Source of the DNA: Stigmatella aurantiaca DW4/3-1
GTDB taxonomy: Bacteria > Myxococcota > Myxococcia > Myxococcales > Myxococcaceae
Length of the DNA stretch: 64,000 nucleotides
Assembly: GCF_000165485.1 (NCBI RefSeq)
Contig: NC_014623.1
Location: 1,693,501-1,757,500 of the forward strand
Reading direction: 5' to 3'
Part shown: piece by piece, positions 7,009-15,578 of the stretch
How the letters are laid out: every line of letters begins with the position of its first letter
How positions within the stretch are numbered: position 1 is the stretch's first letter
The notes under the pieces: generated by a model
Told to the model about the DNA's origin: nothing
The model's input: the letters and a program-made list of their open reading frames with translations, nothing else
Database searches by the model: none
Position numbers and translations under genes: made by a program

Positions 7009-8346
7009 ATGAAGACAGGTGTGTTGGGCCTGATCGTGGGCCTTTTGGTCGGAGTGGCAGTGGGAGGGGTCATGTGGAGCCGAAGCGCTCCCTCTGATGC
7101 CTCGAAGGCCCCGACCGCCCAGGCCGCGGCAGCGCCCGCGGCGCCTGCGGCCCCCGCGGCGCCTGCGGCGCCCCCGCAGCGGCAGCTCGTCTCCTCCACC
7201 GTCTTCAAGGTCCCCTTGGATGACTCGCCCACGAAGGGCCCCGCGGACGCGCTGGTGACGCTGGTGGAGTTCACCGACTTCCAGTGCCCGTTCTGCTCCC
7301 GGGCGAGTGCTTCCGTGAAGCAGGTGTTGGAGGACTACGACGGGCAGCTGCGCGTGGTCATCAAGCAGCACCCGCTGGCCTTCCACCCCCGTGCACGCCC
7401 CGCGGCCCTGGCGTCCCTGGCGGCGCACGAGCAGGGCAAGTTCTGGGAGTACCACGACAAGCTCTTCGCCAATCAGAAGGCCCTGGATGACGCCAGCCTG
7501 GAGACGTACGCGAAAGAGGTGGGCCTGGACATCAAGCGCTGGAAGAAGGACATGGCGGCCGCGAAGCTGGCCCAGGCGGTGGACCGGGACACGGCGCTGG
7601 CGGTGTCGCTGGGCGCGGGCGGTACCCCGGGCTTCTTCGTCAACGGCCGGTTCTTCTCGGGCGCTCAGCCCATCGAGGTCTTCCGGGCCGTCATCGAAGA
7701 GGAGCTGGGCAAGGCGGCGATGCTGGTGAAGGAGGGAATGAAGCCTTCGGAAGTTTATGCCTCGGTGCTGGCGCATGGCGCGAGCGCGCCGCCGCCGCCG
7801 CCCGAGCCGCCCGCGCAGAAGGTGGACCTGGGCTCCGCGCCGGCCAAGGGGCCGAGCGATGCTCCCGTCACGCTGGTGGCCTTCTCGGACTTCGAGTGCC
7901 CGTTCTGCTCGCGCGCGGCGAATACCGTGAAGCAGCTGGAGGGGGAATACCAGGGCAAGCTGCGCGTGGCCTTCAAGCACCAGCCGCTGCCCCGGCACAC
8001 GAATGCGAAGCTGGCCGCGACCGCCTCGCTGGCGGCGCACGAGCAGGGCAAGTTCTGGGAGTACCACGACAAGCTCTTCGCCAATCAGACGGCGCTGGAC
8101 CGGCCCGCGCTGGAGCGTTACGCCGAGGAGCTGAAGCTGGACATGGGCAAGTTCAAGGCGGCGCTCGACTCCAACAAGTTCGACGCGCAGATCTCCGCGG
8201 ACTCCGCCCAGGGCCAGCAGATTGGCGCGGCCGGTACCCCGACGTTCTTCGTGAACGGCCGGCCCATCGTGGGCGCCAAGCCCATCGAGAACTTCCGCCG
8301 CGTCATCGATGACGAACTGCGCAAGGCGGGCGTGGCCGCGCGCTAG
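7009..8346 (+). CDS. tandem double-domain DsbA/thioredoxin-like protein
   Basis: The product (445 residues) starts with a single membrane/signal helix (LGLIVGLLVGVAVGGV), an Ala-Pro-rich linker at about residues 30-55, and two complete DsbA-like thioredoxin domains. Each has a CPFC active site (Cys93/Cys96 and Cys297/Cys300) and a cis-proline loop (GTPGFF and GTPTFF). It is therefore a periplasmic, membrane-tethered dithiol oxidoreductase with two active sites. The two domains share a 61-bp stretch identical in DNA (7417-7477 and 8029-8089), which points to recent duplication or gene conversion. The ATG at 7009 after GGAG is chosen; the upstream extension is not signal-like. Confidence 0.9.
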   Translation: MKTGVLGLIVGLLVGVAVGGVMWSRSAPSDASKAPTAQAAAAPAAPAAPAAPAAPPQRQLVSSTVFKVPLDDSPTKGPADALVTLVEFTDFQCPFCSRASASVKQVLEDYDGQLRVVIKQHPLAFHPRARPAALASLAAHEQGKFWEYHDKLFANQKALDDASLETYAKEVGLDIKRWKKDMAAAKLAQAVDRDTALAVSLGAGGTPGFFVNGRFFSGAQPIEVFRAVIEEELGKAAMLVKEGMKPSEVYASVLAHGASAPPPPPEPPAQKVDLGSAPAKGPSDAPVTLVAFSDFECPFCSRAANTVKQLEGEYQGKLRVAFKHQPLPRHTNAKLAATASLAAHEQGKFWEYHDKLFANQTALDRPALERYAEELKLDMGKFKAALDSNKFDAQISADSAQGQQIGAAGTPTFFVNGRPIVGAKPIENFRRVIDDELRKAGVAAR

Positions 8347-8360
8347 GCGCGTGAAGTGTG

Positions 8361-8410
8361 GGAAGCGGCCACGGCCGCGGGCTTAGCCCGCCTGCCTGCT
8401 GGCCGCTTCC
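8361..8410. terminator. large nested hairpin after the double-DsbA gene
   Basis: GGAAGCGGCC (8361-8370) pairs perfectly with GGCCGCTTCC (8401-8410), and an inner stem GCGGGC-TTA-GCCCGC lies at 8377-8391. It begins 15 bp after the stop codon. It has no clear T-run, so it may be a terminator or an mRNA-stabilising element. Confidence 0.5.
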
Positions 8411-8477
8411 AGGTCGCCGAGGTCTTCTTATAGGGTTGCTCCTGGTTCAGCGGTGAACATCCTCATCGGGGAGCCCT

Positions 8478-11348
8478 ATGAGCCACCAGCCCCCAGAGGA
8501 CACCCGCCAGGAGGTGCCGCCGCCGCGGAAATCGGGCTCTCGCGCCACGAAGCTGTTGCCGGACCTCCTGGATGCGAGCCAGCCGGAGTTCATCCAGCAG
8601 TGGGTGCGGCAGGTCCGCACGCTGGAGGGGGCCCAGGCCCTGTCGAACGAAGAGCTCATCGACTCGTTGCCGCGCTTCCTGGAAGAGATGACGGGGGCCT
8701 TGAGACAGGAGGCAGGGCAGCCCAGCGGCTCGCCGCTGCCCGGGCACAGCAACGTGGCCGCGGCGCATGGCCGTCAGCGGGTCCGTCTGGGGTTTGACGC
8801 GGCACTGGTGGTCCGCGAGTACGCGCTTCTGCGCGACAGTCTCTTTGGCTGGATTCAGCAGAATGGCCTTTCACCCGCCATGGAGCAGGTGCACTTGCTC
8901 TCGCGCTGCATCGATACCGGGACGCGGGAGGCCCTGGCCCAGTTCAGCTCGGCGACGCAGTCCTCGGGTGTGGATGGAGCGCTTCTCACCGAGGCGCGCT
9001 ACCGCCTGGTGATGACGGCCACCAATGACGTGGTGTGGGATTGGGATCTCATCTCGAACGAGGTGCTGTGGAACGAGGCGTTGCGCTCGGTTCTCGGCCA
9101 CGAGCTTCAGGTCCTCGGAGAGAGGATGTACCTGACGTCCGCTGCCTGGTGGCTGGACCACATTCATCCCGAGGAGCGTCAGCGGATCTCGGAGAGCATC
9201 CACGGCATCATCGACGGGGGGCACCCCTTCTGGTTGGAGCAGTACCGCTTCCGTCGCGGGGATGGCTCCTACGCGGTCATCTATGACCGTGGCTACTTGG
9301 TGAGGAATGGAGAGGGGCGGGCGCTGCGCATGGTGGGGGCGATGCAGGATGTGACTGCCCGCCAAGCCGCCGAGGAGGCTTTGCGCCAGAGTGAGTCCCG
9401 CTACCGGCGCCTGATCGATGCGGGCATTTTCGGCATGTTGGAGTGGAAGGCGGACGGGTTGGTCACCGCCATCAATGACGCCTTGCTGGGCTTGCTGGGG
9501 CTCACGCGCGAGGCCGCGCTGAAGCCTGGCTTCACCTTCTGGCGCCTGCTGTCGCCCGAGAATCCGGAGGCGATGAAGGGACTGAAGGAGACGGGGGTGC
9601 TTCCGCCCTTCGAAGCACAGTACCTGCGTCCGGATGGCGGCCAGGTGGATCTGCTCATCAGCGGCTTTACCCTCGACGAGGGGCGTGAGCGCGGCCTGGC
9701 GCTGGTGCTCGATACCACCCGGTTGAAGGCGGTCCAGGCCGAGCGCGAGCGGCTGATGGTGAAGCTTCAGGAGAGCGAGACGCGCTTCCGCAACATGGCG
9801 GATCACGCCCCGGTCATGCTGTGGGTGACGGATGCCTCCGCCTACTGCTCCTACCTCAGCAAGGGGTGGTACGACTTCACCGGACAGACGGAAGAGACGG
9901 GGTTGGGGTTCGGGTGGCTCTCGGTCGTGCATCCGGATGATGCGAAGCGCTCCAGCGATGCTTTTCTCGCCGCCAATGCGAAGCGTGTGCCGTTCCGGAT
10001 CGACTACCGGCTGCGGCGCAGGGATGGGGCATACCGGTGGCTCATCGACTCGGGCTCACCCCGGTTCGGTCCGGATGGCGAGTTCCTGGGCTACATTGGC
10101 AGCCTCCTCGACATCACCGAGCGCAAGCAGGCCGAGGACGAGCGTGAGGGGTTGCTGGCCCGCGAGAGCGCGGCCCGCCAGGAGGCCCAGGAGGCCAACC
10201 GGCTCAAGGATGAGTTCCTGGCCACCGTCAGCCATGAGCTGCGCACACCGCTTACGGCGATGCTGGGCTGGGTGCAGATGCTGCGCACGGGCAACCTTCC
10301 CGCCGGGAAACATGCCCGGGCCCTGGAGACGGTGGAGCGCAATGCCCGGGCCCAGAGCCAGCTCATCGAAGACCTGCTGGATGTCAGTCGAATCATGTCC
10401 GGCAAGCTCCGGCTGGATGTGGAGCCGGTGGAGGTGAGCGTCGTCGTGGAGCACGCGCTCGAATCGGTGCGGCCCGCCGCGGACGCCAAGCACATCCGCC
10501 TTCAGGCCGCGGTGGACTCCACCAGCCACGTCATGGGGGATGCGCAACGGCTTCAGCAAGTGGTCTGGAACCTGCTCTCGAACGCGGTGAAGTTCACCCC
10601 CAAGGGAGGGCGCGTTCAGGTGTTCGTCGAGCGGCGCGACTCCTCGGTGGACATCACCGTGGCCGACACGGGGCATGGCATTGCGGCGAAGTTCCTCCCC
10701 CATGTGTTCGACCGTTTCCGGCAAGCGGATGGAAGCACCACGCGCAGCGCGGGAGGGCTGGGGCTGGGGCTGTCCATTGTCCGGCAGCTCGTGGAGTTGC
10801 ATGGAGGCACCGTGAGCGCCTTCTCGGAGGGAGAAGGCAAAGGGGCCACCTTCACCGTGACCCTGCCGATGTCCGTGGCGCTGCGCCGGGAGGTGACCGT
10901 TCCTCGCTCCTTGACTCCGGCGGTGTCCAGGGGGCTCCCGTGCCCACCAGAGCTGGCGCGCCTGCGCGTCCTCATCGTGGACGATGAGGAGGATACGCGG
11001 GAGTTGCTCCGCGTGTTGCTCGAGGGGTGCCAGGTGACGGTCTTTACCGCCGCCTCGGCCGGGGAAGGGCTCGCATTGATTGTCTCGGAGCGGCCCGACC
11101 TGCTGATCTCCGACATCGGCATGCCAGGGGAGGATGGCTATGCCCTCATTGCCCAAGTGCGGGCCCTGAGCCCTGAGCAGGGGGGACGGACGCCCGCCGT
11201 GGCGCTCACCGCCTATGCGCGCGTGGAGGACAGGGCGCGGGTGTTGCTGGCGGGCTTTCACAGCCACGTGCCCAAGCCGGTGGAGCCGGTGGAACTGCTC
11301 GCGGTCCTGACCTCTTTGTCCAGCCGGTTCGCTAGCGGCGGGGGGTGA
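8478..11348 (+). CDS. multi-PAS hybrid sensor histidine kinase with C-terminal receiver
   Basis: The 956-residue protein has no membrane segment. Order: an RsbR-N-like helical domain (about 25-160), three PAS/PAC units (about 170-300, 305-425, 430-555), a HisKA helix pair with the phospho-acceptor His586 in SHELRTPL, an HATPase domain (NLLSNAVKF N-box; DTGHG; GLGLGLS), and a receiver (about 830-955) with DDEEDT and the phospho-acceptor Asp879 in SDIGMPG, Lys in PKPVEP. The stimulus is unknown; the globin/RsbR-like N-terminus and PAS units suggest cytoplasmic redox or metabolic sensing. It is 3 bp ahead of a methyltransferase gene. No DNA-binding partner is adjacent. Confidence 0.9.
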   Translation: MSHQPPEDTRQEVPPPRKSGSRATKLLPDLLDASQPEFIQQWVRQVRTLEGAQALSNEELIDSLPRFLEEMTGALRQEAGQPSGSPLPGHSNVAAAHGRQRVRLGFDAALVVREYALLRDSLFGWIQQNGLSPAMEQVHLLSRCIDTGTREALAQFSSATQSSGVDGALLTEARYRLVMTATNDVVWDWDLISNEVLWNEALRSVLGHELQVLGERMYLTSAAWWLDHIHPEERQRISESIHGIIDGGHPFWLEQYRFRRGDGSYAVIYDRGYLVRNGEGRALRMVGAMQDVTARQAAEEALRQSESRYRRLIDAGIFGMLEWKADGLVTAINDALLGLLGLTREAALKPGFTFWRLLSPENPEAMKGLKETGVLPPFEAQYLRPDGGQVDLLISGFTLDEGRERGLALVLDTTRLKAVQAERERLMVKLQESETRFRNMADHAPVMLWVTDASAYCSYLSKGWYDFTGQTEETGLGFGWLSVVHPDDAKRSSDAFLAANAKRVPFRIDYRLRRRDGAYRWLIDSGSPRFGPDGEFLGYIGSLLDITERKQAEDEREGLLARESAARQEAQEANRLKDEFLATVSHELRTPLTAMLGWVQMLRTGNLPAGKHARALETVERNARAQSQLIEDLLDVSRIMSGKLRLDVEPVEVSVVVEHALESVRPAADAKHIRLQAAVDSTSHVMGDAQRLQQVVWNLLSNAVKFTPKGGRVQVFVERRDSSVDITVADTGHGIAAKFLPHVFDRFRQADGSTTRSAGGLGLGLSIVRQLVELHGGTVSAFSEGEGKGATFTVTLPMSVALRREVTVPRSLTPAVSRGLPCPPELARLRVLIVDDEEDTRELLRVLLEGCQVTVFTAASAGEGLALIVSERPDLLISDIGMPGEDGYALIAQVRALSPEQGGRTPAVALTAYARVEDRARVLLAGFHSHVPKPVEPVELLAVLTSLSSRFASGGG

Positions 11349-11351
11349 GCC

Positions 11352-11933
11352 ATGTCCGAGGACGATCGCCAGAAGTGGAACCAGCGCTACCGGGAGCAGG
11401 AGGGGAGCCGGGAGCCCTCGAGGTTCCTCCAATCGCTTGAGGCCCGGCTGCCGGCCCAAGGGCGGGCCCTCGATGTGGCGGGCGGGAGTGGGCATGACGC
11501 GCTCTGGCTCGCGCGGCGGGGGCTGGACGTCACCTTGGTGGACATCTCGGAGGTCGCCTTGGCGCGCGCCGAGGCGGCTGCGCGCAAAGCGGGCGTGGGC
11601 CTTCGGACGCAGCAGGTGGATCTGGAGGCCGGGACGCTCCCGCCGGGTCCATTTGACGTCGTGCTTTGCTTGAACTTCCTCCTCCGGCCGTTGTTCGCCG
11701 CCCTTCCCGAGCGGCTCTCGCCCGGGGGGCTGTTCATCTTCGCCCAGCCGACCCTGGCCAACCTGCAGCGCCACCGGCATCCGTCCGCGCGGTTTCTTCT
11801 GGAAGAAGGGGAACTGCCCCAGTTGCTCCAGGGGCTCGAAGCCGTCTCGTACAGCGAGGGGTGGACCGAGGAGGGGACCCACGAGGCACGGCTGGCTGCA
11901 ATCCGTTTGGCAGGTGGCGTGACGTTTCCTTGA
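11352..11933 (+). CDS. class I SAM-dependent methyltransferase (TehB/thiopurine-methyltransferase type)
   Basis: The 193-residue protein begins WNQRYREQ, has the SAM motif I LDVAGGSGHDALWLARRG (about residues 39-56), motif II acidic residue in VTLVDIS, and a post-motif FDVVLCLNFLL. This layout matches small cytosolic methyltransferases related to tellurite resistance protein TehB. The substrate is unknown. Its ATG lies three bases after the histidine kinase stop codon, so the two are translationally linked, although a functional connection is not evident. Confidence 0.82.
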   Translation: MSEDDRQKWNQRYREQEGSREPSRFLQSLEARLPAQGRALDVAGGSGHDALWLARRGLDVTLVDISEVALARAEAAARKAGVGLRTQQVDLEAGTLPPGPFDVVLCLNFLLRPLFAALPERLSPGGLFIFAQPTLANLQRHRHPSARFLLEEGELPQLLQGLEAVSYSEGWTEEGTHEARLAAIRLAGGVTFP

Positions 11934-11977
11934 GCCCGTTCCGGCTCGGAACGCTTGGTAGTAGGCTGCCGAGCAGC

Positions 11978-12460
11978 ATGGCCCGCCGCAAGAAGACGGA
12001 CGACGAGACCGCCCACCGCGTCCGCAACCTGATTGCCCTGGATGCGGCGCTCATCATGCGGCGGCTGGAGGCGCGCCGGGATGAGATGTTCGTCCTGTTC
12101 TCGCGCTTGCGGAGCCGCGAGCCGATGCTCACCACCCTCGCCACCCGCTTCACCAGCGCCACGTTTCATGACCTGGTCCACCTGCCCGAGCGGGAACAGG
12201 CCGTGGTGCATGGCTTTCACGAGCGCCTGGACGAGATGCGCTGGTACTTCACTTACACCGAGGACATGCCCAGCACCGTCCAGCAGACGTTCGGCGTCCT
12301 GTACCGGCGGCTCGAGGAAGCCTACCGGCAGTTGGTGGTGGCGCTGGGTCCCCCCGTCTCCTCCCAGGGCACGGTGGTGGTGGAGGCCGAGCCCGTGCGC
12401 CGCGAGGCTCCCGCGCCGGACACCCTCACGGCCCGTCCACGCCTGCCCCGCCGGGAATGA
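11978..12460 (+). CDS. conserved hypothetical protein (helical)
   Basis: A 160-residue, charged, soluble protein beginning MARRKKTDDETAHRVRN; it is predicted all-helical to about residue 130 and then has a Pro-rich tail. I recognise no family. The ATG at 11978 is preferred because the upstream part of the frame is a shadow of the methyltransferase. Its 3' end overlaps the convergent membrane protein gene by 35 bp. Confidence 0.55.
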   Translation: MARRKKTDDETAHRVRNLIALDAALIMRRLEARRDEMFVLFSRLRSREPMLTTLATRFTSATFHDLVHLPEREQAVVHGFHERLDEMRWYFTYTEDMPSTVQQTFGVLYRRLEEAYRQLVVALGPPVSSQGTVVVEAEPVRREAPAPDTLTARPRLPRRE

Positions 12461-13409
12461 CGTTCAGGCGCACAAGGCCGCGTCTGGCGCGGTACAGCCC
12501 CAGCGCGTAGAGGCCTCCGAGCACGGCCAGGCAGGTCCAGGCCAGGTTCATGTACCGGGCGACCATCGTGTTGACGCTCCAGCCAAAGGTATCGGAGAGG
12601 ACGGAGGGATCGCTCGCTCCGCTTCCCTCGTTCTGGCCGAAGGGAATGGAGCCGAAGTTGTTCCGGGCGTCCCTCCAGACCATGAAGATGTCCACGAAGG
12701 AGGCCGCGCCGATGACGAGGAAGCCCCAGCGCAGCCACCCTTCGTGCAGGGAACTTCCCTTTTGCGAGTAGAGGGTGGCCATCAGCAGGGTGCCCAGGAT
12801 CATCCCTCCGCCATCGCCGCCGAAGGTGATGAGGGCGCGCGCCCCGTGCGAGCGCACCACGACGGTTCCGATGAACTGCAGGCACAGCAGCACGAGGCCC
12901 GCGATGAGCATGGGCCGGTGCGAGCGCTTCCAGCCGCGGTAGGCCAACAGCCCGAATGCGCCCGCCAGGAGCACCGAGAAGAATGGCGAGCGCGCCGGGG
13001 AGACGGAGGTGAACCAGGGCATGGGAAAGGCGGTGTAGCCGCAGAGCCAGGCGGTGGCGGCGTGCCCGAGCTCATGGAGCCACATCGAGAGGAAGGTGCG
13101 CACCAGCATGCGGCCCACTCCCGATGAGCAGATGAGCCACATCAGGAGCAGCGCGGTGGGGAGGGCGAATGCCCGGATGATCACCTCCCGGAGGGCGTCC
13201 TCGGCGTCTCCCTTCCAGACCCAGGGCTGAGTGGTGGGGAAGGCAGGGGTCTCCATCAGGGGAGCGGGTTCCTCTGTCTGAGCCGCCCGGTGCACCGGGG
13301 CGGCGCGTGCCTCCGCCTTGAAGTAGTAGACGCCACATTGGGGGCACTCGGGGGCCGGCGCCCGGGGCGCGCCGCAGCGAGGGCAGGAGCGAGAGGCAGG
13401 AGACTCCAT
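12426..13409 (-). CDS. zinc-ribbon membrane protein with an M50-like HELGHA motif
   Basis: The 327-residue protein opens with a zinc ribbon (CPRCG at 10-14 and CPQCG at 22-26), a linker to about residue 65, and then seven or so hydrophobic segments. HELGHA within the second segment (about residues 111-116) is the HExxH metal-binding signature seen in intramembrane M50 peptidases. A convincing second motif (NPDG or similar) is not clear, so activity is uncertain: it may be a degenerate site-2-protease-like protein. Convergent overlap with the preceding gene is 35 bp. Confidence 0.65.
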   Translation of the reverse strand: MESPASRSCPRCGAPRAPAPECPQCGVYYFKAEARAAPVHRAAQTEEPAPLMETPAFPTTQPWVWKGDAEDALREVIIRAFALPTALLLMWLICSSGVGRMLVRTFLSMWLHELGHAATAWLCGYTAFPMPWFTSVSPARSPFFSVLLAGAFGLLAYRGWKRSHRPMLIAGLVLLCLQFIGTVVVRSHGARALITFGGDGGGMILGTLLMATLYSQKGSSLHEGWLRWGFLVIGAASFVDIFMVWRDARNNFGSIPFGQNEGSGASDPSVLSDTFGWSVNTMVARYMNLAWTCLAVLGGLYALGLYRARRGLVRLNVIPGGAGVDGP

Positions 13410-13556
13410 GGGGGCAATCCTACAGAAGTTCTTCTCAGAGTGTGGGAACCGAACGCTTCACCGGAAAAGCCCTCCCTCTTGCAGGCGGTTTGGCTACAAC
13501 GCGCTCCGCGTACCGGGGTTGTCCCGGACTGGCACTGAATTGAAGGAGTGCTTGTG

Positions 13557-14111
13557 ATGAAGTCGAATGGAATGCAGTGGTCGGCATGGGTGCTCGTGGC
13601 CGGGCTCATCTTCACCGTGGAGGCGTCCGCTCAGGAGGTGCGCCGCAGCGGGGGCGGACGCTTCGGCTCGACTGGAGAGATCGTCCTCAGCTCGGATCTG
13701 TCGGGCGCCATCGGCTACCGGAGCGCGGGGGATGGACAGTTCTTCATCTCCCTCCGGCCGGCGGGGGACTACTTCCTCAAGGAGAACCTCTCGCTGGGCG
13801 GTTACCTGACGCTGGCCACGGTCTTCCAGGAAGGGCCCAACCAGGTCGAGGTCGGTCTGGGCGTGCGCGGCGGCTACAACATCTGGCTGAACGAGACGGT
13901 GTCGGTGTGGCCGCGGTTGGGGCTTGGCCTGAACCACCAGGACTACGGTTTCGGCGACCGCACCTTCCTGGCGATCAGCCTCGATGCTCCCTTCCTCGTC
14001 CACCTGACGTCGAGCTTCTTCATCGGCGCGGGTCCAGGGCTCATCACCGAGCTGGGCGATGACACCTCCGCGACGCTCCAGGTGTCCACGCTCCTGGGTG
14101 GCCACTTCTAA
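13557..14111 (+). CDS. small outer-membrane beta-barrel protein
   Basis: The 184-residue product has a signal peptide ending VEASA and then alternating amphipathic strands (LSLGGYLTLATVF, VEVGLGVRGGYNIW, SVWPRLGLGLNH) ending with a C-terminal aromatic Phe, as barrels recognised by the Bam complex do. Function is unknown. ATG 13557 is chosen because GGAG lies eight bases before it; GTG 13548 is an alternative. A perfect hairpin follows. Confidence 0.65.
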   Translation: MKSNGMQWSAWVLVAGLIFTVEASAQEVRRSGGGRFGSTGEIVLSSDLSGAIGYRSAGDGQFFISLRPAGDYFLKENLSLGGYLTLATVFQEGPNQVEVGLGVRGGYNIWLNETVSVWPRLGLGLNHQDYGFGDRTFLAISLDAPFLVHLTSSFFIGAGPGLITELGDDTSATLQVSTLLGGHF

Positions 14112-14127
14112 GCAAGTCCGAAGTGGT

Positions 14128-14152
14128 GCGCCAAGCCAGGTGAGCTTGGCGC
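14128..14152. terminator. hairpin between convergent genes
   Basis: GCGCCAAGC (14128-14136) and GCTTGGCGC (14144-14152) form a perfect 9-bp stem with a seven-base loop, between the barrel gene (+) and the DUF3592 gene (-). No T-run follows. Confidence 0.5.
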
Positions 14153-14176
14153 GCGGCTTCATGGGCCCCTCTCCCC

Positions 14177-14653
14177 CTATTGGGTGGTGAGGGGAGCCCT
14201 GGGCCTGCCGAGGCCAGATGGGCGCCGCAGGAGGCCTTCGCTCTTGAAGAAGAAGCCCAGTCCCAGCAGGGTCGCGAGTCCAAAGAACGCGAGCATCAGA
14301 GGGCCTATCCAGATCCCAATGCCCGCGAAGTACACGGTCCCCGTCCGGGGATCCACGCTCAACTCCACCGCCTTGCCCACCTCACTGTCATTGGAGGTGC
14401 GATCCTGCTCGACGAGGGATTCCCGTGAGGTGCCTTGCAGCTCGTAGCGCACGCGGTACTGGTAGCAGGTGTAGGAATACTGCCGCTTGTTCTTGTCCGT
14501 GGACGTGCACCGCTCGGTTTTGTAGCCGCTGACCACCCCGGGAACGCCCACGGCGTGGGCACTGAATTCGACGGCGTTCACGGTGAGGTGGATGGCCAGG
14601 GCGAAGAGGCCGAGGGACGTGAGTCCGAGAAGGAAAATGCCAATCCAGCGCAT
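14177..14653 (-). CDS. DUF3592-like membrane protein
   Basis: This 158-residue protein has an N-terminal membrane helix (GIFLLGLTSLGLFALAI), an extracytoplasmic beta-rich region with three Cys (RCTSTDKNKR...YTCYQYRVRYEL) and a second helix near residue 120 (LMLAFFGLATLLGLGFF). The GVVSGYKTER...YRVRYELQG...VDPRTGTVYF layout fits DUF3592 proteins, whose function is unknown. The start MRWIGIF at 14653 is preferred; the longer frame to 14836 lacks signal-like character. Confidence 0.6.
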   Translation of the reverse strand: MRWIGIFLLGLTSLGLFALAIHLTVNAVEFSAHAVGVPGVVSGYKTERCTSTDKNKRQYSYTCYQYRVRYELQGTSRESLVEQDRTSNDSEVGKAVELSVDPRTGTVYFAGIGIWIGPLMLAFFGLATLLGLGFFFKSEGLLRRPSGLGRPRAPLTTQ

Positions 14654-14838
14654 GTGAGGCCCTTGGGGAATCCCCGCCCGTCCCTGTTCATCGGCGCGCG
14701 GAAGCCACACCATAGCCCACAGGCCCTTGGCCAGGAGGTGACAGCGCGTAGGTGTCACGCCCACCCAGGAGGGGGGGCACCCTGGCCGTGGGGATTCTGG
14801 AGTAGGCTCTGCGCCAACCCCCTCGCCTCGGGCCACGC

Positions 14839-15540
14839 ATGGTCGCTCCGCTCGTTCTCCCCGTCCCCTGGAAGGCCCTCCTGGGCATGATGTTGCTGCT
14901 CTGTGCGCTGCCCGTTCAGGCGCAGCCGCGCATCGGCTTCGGCTTGGACCTGTTTACCGAGAACTCGCACCTGACGGGCGAGCAGGCCATCAACCTCTCC
15001 CGGAGGGATGAGTCCTTCGACTACGGCAGCACCAGCATCCTGTCGGCCACGCTCACCATGACCGTGCCAGCCCCCATTGCACCAGAGCGGGCGCGCGTGG
15101 GCGCCGGGGTGCGCCTGTTCGGCAATTACGGCACCGAGAACGAGGGCCGGTTGTTCGGCCTCGGCCTGCTCAACCAGGCCTTCGTCAGCGGCGAGTACGG
15201 ACTGCCCGTGGCGGACCGGATGGAGGCCGTGGGGGGGCTCCGGGGCGGGCTGGCGCTGCTGTTTCCCGGCCGCGAGTTCAGCCAGGAGATCGACCGGCTC
15301 CAGGATGATGGGGTGAGCGTGTGGAGCTTGCCGCGCGTGGGCTGGTTGCTGGGGCTGTCGTTGGGCGCCCGGCGGCGGATGAGCGAGAAGATCTTCCTGC
15401 GCGCCGACCTGTCCGGGCAGCTCGAGAAGCTCTACCTGTTCTCCACGAGCCAGAAAATCGATGGCGTCCAGTTCGACAAGAACTGGGACACCTTTGGGCT
15501 GCGCCTGGGTTTGGCGTTCGCTGCCGAGTTCTCCCTGTGA
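14839..15540 (+). CDS. outer-membrane beta-barrel hypothetical protein
   Basis: The 233-residue protein has a signal peptide (ALLGMMLLLCALPVQA|QPRIGFG) and a barrel-like remainder ending in FAAEFSL, with strand pairs around EGRLFGLGLLNQAFVSGEYGL and LLGLSLGARRRM. No family is recognised. It lies 38 bp before the lipoprotein operon and on the same strand, so it may be its first gene. Confidence 0.6.
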   Translation: MVAPLVLPVPWKALLGMMLLLCALPVQAQPRIGFGLDLFTENSHLTGEQAINLSRRDESFDYGSTSILSATLTMTVPAPIAPERARVGAGVRLFGNYGTENEGRLFGLGLLNQAFVSGEYGLPVADRMEAVGGLRGGLALLFPGREFSQEIDRLQDDGVSVWSLPRVGWLLGLSLGARRRMSEKIFLRADLSGQLEKLYLFSTSQKIDGVQFDKNWDTFGLRLGLAFAAEFSL

Positions 15541-15578
15541 CCCTGCTGATTCTTCCCTCGTTCTCCCGGGAGCCGTGA

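Noticed and set aside
8361-8410. Riboswitch reading of the nested hairpin
   Set aside because: It lies after a stop codon, before an unrelated kinase gene, and shows no conserved aptamer core, so a terminator-like role is simpler.
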